Positions 59,722 through 64,000 of a DNA stretch of 64,000 nucleotides are shown in pieces (position 1 is the stretch's first letter; the number at the start of each line of letters is the position of its first letter). Position numbers and translations under genes: made by a program. Origin of the DNA: JANWVO01 sp964458495. GTDB taxonomy: Bacteria > Acidobacteriota > Terriglobia > Bryobacterales > Bryobacteraceae. The stretch is taken from assembly GCA_964458495.1 (NCBI GenBank), contig CAYWJB010000014.1, forward strand, positions 16,294 to 80,293, read 5' to 3'. The notes under the pieces are model-generated. The model did not search any database. It saw only the letters and a list, made by a program, of their open reading frames with translations, and was not told the DNA's origin.

Positions 59722-60073
59722 CCCTGCGCGCCAGCGCAGGGCCCAATTCCCCTGAGCGCCAGCTCAGGGCCCAATTCCCCTGAGCGCCAGCTCAGGGCCT
59801 CCCTCCCCAACCCCCCATAACCCAGCCTCCCCCTGAGCGCCAGCTCAGGGCCCAATTCCCCTGAGCGCAAGCTCAGGGCCTCCCTCCCCAACCCCCCATA
59901 ACCCAGCCTCCCCCTGAGCGCCAGNNNNNNNNNNNNNNNNNNNNNNNNNNNNNNNNNNNNNNNNNNNNNNNNNNNNNNNNNNNNNNNNNNNNNNNNNNNN
60001 NNNNNNNNNNNNNNNNNNNNNNNNCCCCTGAGCGCAAGCTCAGGGCCCAATTCCCCTGAGCGCAAGCTCAGGG
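59722..60073. repeat. Array of 20-bp hairpin units with spacer motif
   Basis: Seven complete hairpins of the form CCCTGAGC, 4-base loop (GCCA or GCAA), GCTCAGGG lie at 59722 (variant CCCTGCGC), 59750, 59778, 59831, 59859, 60026 and 60054. An eighth is cut by the gap at 59912. They alternate with CCCAATTC links and a C-rich link with CCCCATAACCCAGCCTCC. The array fills the space between the divergent norZ and SPFH genes, is interrupted by 100 N, and contains no gene. Units are nearly identical, which implies recent spread or conversion. Confidence 0.85.
59925..60024. other. Scaffold gap (100 N) within hairpin array
   Basis: Exactly 100 undetermined bases. It lies inside near-identical hairpin units, so copy number is unknown. 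The norZ and SPFH genes are joined only across this gap. Confidence 0.95.
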
Positions 60074-60137
60074 CCTCCCTCCCCAACCCCCATAACCCAG
60101 CCTCCCTCCCCAACAACCACAAACCCCGCCCCCTGGG

Positions 60138-60172
60138 CGAGGGGGACTGACCACTCTGTCCGGCCCCGAATC
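60138..60172 (+). repeat. 35-base dispersed repeat, copy 1
   Basis: It reads CGAGGGGGACTGACC at its start and GCCCCGAATC at its end. It matches 63966-64000 at 34 of 35 bases, in the same direction. The two copies flank the SPFH-RHH-ATPase genes. Around it, 60074-60289 is C-rich non-coding sequence; a short GGACA...TGTCC inverted repeat lies at about 60203-60220. Confidence 0.8.
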
Positions 60173-60289
60173 TCCCCAACCCTCCACCACCAGCCCGCCC
60201 GTGGACACAGCGGTCTGTCCCCCTCGGCTGGCCGACTCCAACCCCGCCTCGCCTGATTCCCCCTGCACACGCCCGGGCGGCTTTTTCTC

Positions 60290-60317
60290 TTGATTTCAGC
60301 TACCGAAGTGATATCAT
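60290..60317 (+). promoter_or_regulatory. TTGATT -16- TATCAT promoter before the SPFH gene
   Basis: TTGATT at 60290-60295 is 16 bases before TATCAT at 60312-60317. This is the best two-part promoter in the window. The leader would be about 45 bases, with GGAGG before ATG 60369. Confidence 0.6.
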
Positions 60318-60368
60318 ATTGCTAGCGGCTCGAGACTGAGCTGCGCGGAAGATCTGGAGGATCCACCC

Positions 60369-61250
60369 ATGTTGAAAGAGCGCGTCATCGAAGCCTGGAA
60401 CGGAATCCCTGTCCTGCTTCTTGTTTTGGCCATCCTCGTCCTGTCCGTGGTCATGATCGTGTGGACGGCGAAGACCGCTCCGTACGATCTGCGCGGGCTG
60501 CTCATCACGTTCTGGATGCTGGTCCTGCTGGTGGACTCGTTCTGCCTGGTGGGCTTCTTCACCGTGCAGCCCAACCAGGGCGTGGTTCTTACGCTCTTCG
60601 GCAAGTACGTCGGCACGGTGGCGGCGCCGGGGCTGCGCTTCGCCAACCCGTTCTTTGCGAAGCGCCACGTCTCGCTCCGCGTCCGCAACTTCGAAACTTC
60701 GAAGATGAAAGTGAACGACCACGACGGCAACCCCATCGAGATCGCTGCCGTCGTCGTCTGGAAGGTCGTCGACACCGCCGAGGCCATCTTCCAGGTCGAC
60801 AACTACGAGAACTACGTCCACGTGCAGAGCGAAGCTGCCGTGCGCAACCTCGCCACCGCGTACCCCTATGACGCGCACGAGGACCATCAGGTCTCCCTCC
60901 GCGGCAGCACCGCGGAAGTCGCCGCGCGGCTCAAGGAAGAAATCCAGGAGCGGCTCGCCGTCGCCGGCGTCGAGGTGATCGAGGCGCGCATCAGCTACCT
61001 CGCCTACGCCCCCGAAATCGCCGCCGCCATGCTGCGCCGCCAGCAGGCGTCGGCGGTCATCGCCGCCCGCCAGAAGATCGTCGAGGGCGCCGTCGGCATG
61101 GTGGAGATGGCGCTCGAGATGCTCGCCAACAAGAACGTCATCCAGTTGGACGGCGAGCAGCGCGCCGCCATGGTGCAGAACCTCCTCGTCGTCCTTTGCG
61201 GCGAGGCGGCTGCACAGCCCGTCCTCAACACCGGCACGCTATATCAATAG
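60369..61250 (+). CDS. SPFH-domain membrane protein (stomatin-like)
   Basis: This 293-residue protein has two hydrophobic spans near the N-terminus (about 13-33 and 42-64). An SPFH/Band 7 domain (about 65-250) follows, with TVQPNQGVVLTLFGKYVGT and HVSLRVRNFETSK, and then a helical tail with ARQKIVEGAVGMVEMALEML. SPFH proteins form membrane rings or platforms. A GGAGG Shine-Dalgarno and a two-part promoter precede it. Seven bases after its stop comes a small RHH protein. Its client is unknown. Confidence 0.9.
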   Translation: MLKERVIEAWNGIPVLLLVLAILVLSVVMIVWTAKTAPYDLRGLLITFWMLVLLVDSFCLVGFFTVQPNQGVVLTLFGKYVGTVAAPGLRFANPFFAKRHVSLRVRNFETSKMKVNDHDGNPIEIAAVVVWKVVDTAEAIFQVDNYENYVHVQSEAAVRNLATAYPYDAHEDHQVSLRGSTAEVAARLKEEIQERLAVAGVEVIEARISYLAYAPEIAAAMLRRQQASAVIAARQKIVEGAVGMVEMALEMLANKNVIQLDGEQRAAMVQNLLVVLCGEAAAQPVLNTGTLYQ

Positions 61251-61257
61251 AACCAAG

Positions 61258-61437
61258 ATGGCGGAGCGCAAATCCTTCCTGCTGCGCATCGACGCGGAGG
61301 TCCTCGAAGCCCTCAAAAAATGGGCCGACGACGACTTGCGCTCCCTCAACGGCCAGATCGAGTTCCTCCTCCGCAAGGCGCTGCGCGAACAGAGGCGCCT
61401 CAAGGAGCCCAAGCCAGGGCAGGACAAAACGGCCTAA
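61258..61437 (+). CDS. Arc/CopG-type ribbon-helix-helix protein
   Basis: This 59-residue protein has the RHH fold: the strand SFLLRIDAEV, then helix EALKKWADDD, then the turn and helix SLNGQIEFLLRKAL, and a short basic tail. It matches Arc-like DNA-binding proteins, which work as dimers or tetramers on operators. Such genes are often found beside SPFH genes. It lies 7 bases after the SPFH stop and 11 before the ATPase. It may control this operon; that is inference. Confidence 0.8.
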   Translation: MAERKSFLLRIDAEVLEALKKWADDDLRSLNGQIEFLLRKALREQRRLKEPKPGQDKTA

Positions 61438-61448
61438 AATGGCCTGAC

Positions 61449-63806
61449 ATGCTGCCCGACTACGAAAAGCTCGGCGCCTTCTATCTCGGCAGGCTCAAGC
61501 CCGGCGGCGAACCCTTCCTCTACCGCAGCAAGGATCTGGTCACCCACGCCGTCTGCGTCGGCATGACCGGCTCCGGCAAAACCGGCCTTTGCATCGGACT
61601 GCTGGAAGAAGCCGCCATCGATGGCATCCCTGCCATCGTCGTCGATCCAAAGGGCGACCTTGCCAACCTCCTGCTTGCGTTCCCGAACCTCTCCCCCCAG
61701 GAGTTCGAGCCCTGGATCAACGCCGGCGACGCCCGTGCCAAGGGCCTCGACCCGCGTGCCTTCGCCGCCGCTGAGGCCGAGAAGTGGCGCAAGGGCCTCG
61801 AACAATGGGATCAGGGCCCGGAACGCATCCGCCGCCTGCGCGCTGCCTGCGAGTTCGCTGTCTACACGCCCGGCTCCGACTCCGGCATCGCCGTCTCCGT
61901 CCTCAAGTCGTTCGACGCCCCCTCGCCGGACGAGCTGGGAGACCGCGAAGCCCTCCGCGACCGCATCTCCGGTGCCGCCACCTCTCTCCTGGCGCTCGCC
62001 GGCATCCAGGCCGATCCTCTCCAGTCCCGCGAGCACGTCCTGCTGTCCGCCATCCTCGACGCCTCCTGGCGCGAAGGCCGCAGCCTCGATCTTGGCGCAC
62101 TCATCCAGCAGGTGCAGCAGCCGCCGTTCTCCCGCCTCGGCGTGCTCGACCTTGAGTCCTTCTACCCCTCCAAAGAGCGCTTCGGCCTCGCCATGGCGCT
62201 CAACAACCTCCTGGCCGCGCCCGGCTTCGAAGCCTGGCGCGAGGGCGTGCCGCTCAACATCGATTCGCTGCTGTGGAACCCCGCAGGCAAGCCCCGCATC
62301 AGCATCTTCTCCATCGCCCACCTCAACGACGCGGAACGCATGTTCTTCGTCTCGCTCCTGTTGAACCAGCTGCTGGCCTGGGTGCGCCGCCAGAGCGGCG
62401 TCTCCAGCCTCCGCGCCCTCTTCTACATGGACGAGATCTTCGGTTTTTTCCCGCCCGTCGCCAACCCGCCCTCCAAGCAGCCCCTGCTCACTCTGCTCAA
62501 GCAGGCGCGCGCCTTCGGCCTCGGCTTCGTCCTCGCCACGCAGAACCCGGTTGATCTCGACTACAAGGGCCTCGCCAACACCGGCACCTGGTTTATCGGC
62601 AGGCTGCAAACCGAGCGGGACAAGGCGCGCGTTCTCGAAGGGCTGGAAGGCGCCTCTGCCGCCGCCGGCTCGGGCTTCGACCGCCAGGAAATGGAGCGCC
62701 TCCTCGCGGGTCTCGGCAACCGCGTCTTCCTCATGAACAACGTCCATCTCGGCCAGCCCGTCCTGTTCGAGACCCGCTGGACGCTCAGCTACCTCCGCGG
62801 CCCCATGACGCGCGCCGAACTGCGCCAGCTCGCGCAAGCCGCCGCTCCGCCGGAAATCCCGCAGCCCATGCGCCCCATGGCAGCCGGCACGGTCTCCATC
62901 TCAGCGAAGCCCGCCGCCGCTGCCGCCGCGCCGCCAGTGCTCCCGCCGGGCGTCCCGCAATACTTTGCGCCCCTGAGCGGCGTCGCCTGCTATGAGCCCC
63001 GCCTGCTCGGCGTCGCGCAACTCCAGTATCTCGACCGCAAGCTCGGCATCGATCTGGTCGAAACCGCCGCGTATTCCTGCCCCATCTCCAATGGCCCCGT
63101 CCCGGTCGACTGGTCCAATGCCGAGCCCTCTGATCTGCGCCTCGAAGACCTGAAGCAGACCCCGGACCAGGACGCGGAGTTCGCTCCCCTGCCCGCCGCC
63201 GCTGCTCAACCGAAGAACTACGCCCAGTGGCAGAAATCGTTCGCTCTCTGGCTCTATCAGAACCGCGGCCTCGAACTCTGGCGCAGCCCCTCCACCGGGC
63301 TCGTCTCGCGCCCCGGCGAAAGTGAGCGTGACTTTCGGATCCGCGTCCAGCATGCCGCCCGCGAGGCCCGCGACCAGGCTGTCGCAAAGCTCGAGGCCCG
63401 CTACGAGCCGAAGCTGCGGGCCCTCCAGGACCGCAGGCGCCGCGCCGAAATGAAGGTGGCCCAGGAGAAGCAGCAGGCCACAGCCCAGACGATGCAGTCC
63501 GTGATCTCCATCGGCGCCTCCCTGCTCGGCATGTTCGCCGGCCGAAGGACCGTCAGCGCCGCCAACGCCAGCCGCATCGGCACCGCCGCCCGCGCCGCCA
63601 CCCGCCTCGGCAAGGAGCGCGCCGACATCGCCCGCGCCGCCGACACCGTCGAATCTGTCCAGGCGCAGATCGACCAGCTCTCCGCGGACTTTCAGGCTGA
63701 AGTCGACCGGCTCCCCGCTTTCGCCGAAGATACCTTCGACACCCTCGCCCTCAAGCCGCAGAAAACCGGCATCCGGATCCAGCTATGCGCCCTCGTCTGG
63801 ATGTGA
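61449..63806 (+). CDS. HerA/FtsK-type ATPase with C-terminal coiled coil
   Basis: This 785-residue ATPase of the HerA/DUF853-like group has Walker A GMTGSGKT at about 38-45 and a second nucleotide motif in IVVDPKGDLANLLL near 62-75. Walker B is in LFYMDEIFGFFP near 337-348. A helical coiled coil (about 625-690) is followed by a small hydrophobic segment (SVISIGASLLGMFAG) and an alanine-rich tail. It resembles membrane-linked DNA or protein pumps. It is co-transcribed with SPFH and RHH genes. The substrate is unknown. Confidence 0.87.
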   Translation: MLPDYEKLGAFYLGRLKPGGEPFLYRSKDLVTHAVCVGMTGSGKTGLCIGLLEEAAIDGIPAIVVDPKGDLANLLLAFPNLSPQEFEPWINAGDARAKGLDPRAFAAAEAEKWRKGLEQWDQGPERIRRLRAACEFAVYTPGSDSGIAVSVLKSFDAPSPDELGDREALRDRISGAATSLLALAGIQADPLQSREHVLLSAILDASWREGRSLDLGALIQQVQQPPFSRLGVLDLESFYPSKERFGLAMALNNLLAAPGFEAWREGVPLNIDSLLWNPAGKPRISIFSIAHLNDAERMFFVSLLLNQLLAWVRRQSGVSSLRALFYMDEIFGFFPPVANPPSKQPLLTLLKQARAFGLGFVLATQNPVDLDYKGLANTGTWFIGRLQTERDKARVLEGLEGASAAAGSGFDRQEMERLLAGLGNRVFLMNNVHLGQPVLFETRWTLSYLRGPMTRAELRQLAQAAAPPEIPQPMRPMAAGTVSISAKPAAAAAAPPVLPPGVPQYFAPLSGVACYEPRLLGVAQLQYLDRKLGIDLVETAAYSCPISNGPVPVDWSNAEPSDLRLEDLKQTPDQDAEFAPLPAAAAQPKNYAQWQKSFALWLYQNRGLELWRSPSTGLVSRPGESERDFRIRVQHAAREARDQAVAKLEARYEPKLRALQDRRRRAEMKVAQEKQQATAQTMQSVISIGASLLGMFAGRRTVSAANASRIGTAARAATRLGKERADIARAADTVESVQAQIDQLSADFQAEVDRLPAFAEDTFDTLALKPQKTGIRIQLCALVWM

Positions 63807-63820
63807 CCCGCGCCCCGCTG

Positions 63821-63960
63821 CCAGAGCCGCGAGAGCGAGCGGTCCCACCTCCGACCACTGGCAGAGCCGCGAGTGAAGCGGGCCGCAGGCCCGCGAGAAC
63901 GAGCGGTTTCCTGCATCGCGAGCGAAGCAGCGCCTTTAGCAGAGCCGCGAGAACGACCGG
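63821..63960 (+). repeat. Short repeats with CAGAGCCGCGAG core
   Basis: Units at 63821, 63861 and 63939 share CAGAGCCGCGAG and end near AGCGGT or ACCGG. A related GCGAGAACGAGCGG lies near 63893. They fill the gene-free tail of the window after the ATPase. Confidence 0.65.
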
Positions 63961-63965
63961 CCCCC

Positions 63966-64000
63966 CGAGGGGGACTGACCACTCTGTCCCGCCCCGAATC
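63966..64000 (+). repeat. 35-base dispersed repeat, copy 2 (runs to edge)
   Basis: It matches 60138-60172 at 34 of 35 bases, same direction. It continues to the last base of the window, so its full extent is not known. Confidence 0.8.

Noticed and set aside
59722..60073. CRISPR array
   Set aside because: Units have no unique spacers; the links between hairpins are themselves repeated and no cas genes are near.
57432..60179. A 915-codon frame extending norZ upstream through the hairpin array and N block
   Set aside because: The extra N-terminus is repeat peptide (REALSLRSGELGPE-like) plus unknown residues. A GTG at 59639 with AAAGGAG upstream gives the family N-terminus.
1..64000. tRNA or rRNA genes
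   Set aside because: I scanned for T-loop GTTCRA motifs with paired arms and for rRNA blocks and found no convincing example. A covariance search would be decisive.

Overview
The window is GC-rich, Gram-negative draft sequence. Two blocks of exactly 100 N (21532-21631 and 59925-60024) are scaffold joins, and both fall inside repeats. The gene content suggests an acidobacterium, most likely of the Bryobacterales/Solibacter type: secreted VWFA-related proteins, an Oar-like TonB-dependent barrel, a BNR/sortilin-type protein, CBM9-like and DUF2867 proteins, together with lipid A/KDO genes. This placement is inferred from gene content; no rRNA gene is present to test it. No tRNA, rRNA, insertion sequence or CRISPR array was recognised.

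Layout. 1-1743: a truncated P-loop ATPase and a winged-helix-like partner (minus). 1828-3741: a glucuronokinase-like GHMP kinase and a GalU-type nucleotidyltransferase. 3889-8512: translation and secretion run ffh-rpsP-khpA-rimM-trmD-rplS-rnhB plus a small membrane protein. 8520-13519 (minus): a single-domain ClpB-like ATPase, wecB, infA, a UbiD-family decarboxylase and an esterase. 13600-17657: a large secreted hydrolase, then a small ORF and two VWFA proteins. 17718-20920: kdsB-pyrG-kdsA (CMP-KDO supply). 20959-21429: a pilin-like protein, followed by about 1 kb of repeats with the first gap. 22477-25788: CtaA/COX15-like, ctaB, SCO, DUF420 and lgt. 25761-29184 (minus): a CBM9-like protein followed by two tandem phosphohexomutases. 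29481-35599 (minus): an ADP-forming acyl-CoA synthetase/GNAT fusion and a large beta-propeller protein. 35684-43286: SDR-DUF2867, STAS, threonine aldolase, hemW, cyaY, then a TPR and coiled-coil secreted operon. 42165-48188 (minus): a tight operon of SpoIIE-type phosphatase, K+ channel, NAD(P)HX repair enzyme, tsaE and an AI-2E-type membrane protein. 48241-50074 (minus): lpxD and a LOG protein. 50145-57405: a plug-less Oar-like barrel, a degenerate VWFA protein, a coiled-coil protein and an AddB-like nuclease. 57432-59639 (minus): a quinol NO reductase. 59722-60172: a hairpin repeat array with the second gap. 60369-63806: an SPFH protein, a ribbon-helix-helix protein and a HerA-like ATPase, bracketed by two copies of a 35-bp repeat.

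Two patterns recur. Operons are packed with ATGA or TGATG junctions. Many genes have a TAnnnT -10-like hexamer only 5-13 bases before the start codon and no Shine-Dalgarno, which predicts leaderless or nearly leaderless mRNAs. Genes with longer leaders (infA, khpA, the pilin-like gene, the SPFH gene) do have a Shine-Dalgarno. The best candidates for something undescribed are the SPFH-RHH-ATPase module with its flanking repeats, the hairpin arrays, and the ATPase/winged-helix pair cut by the left edge.
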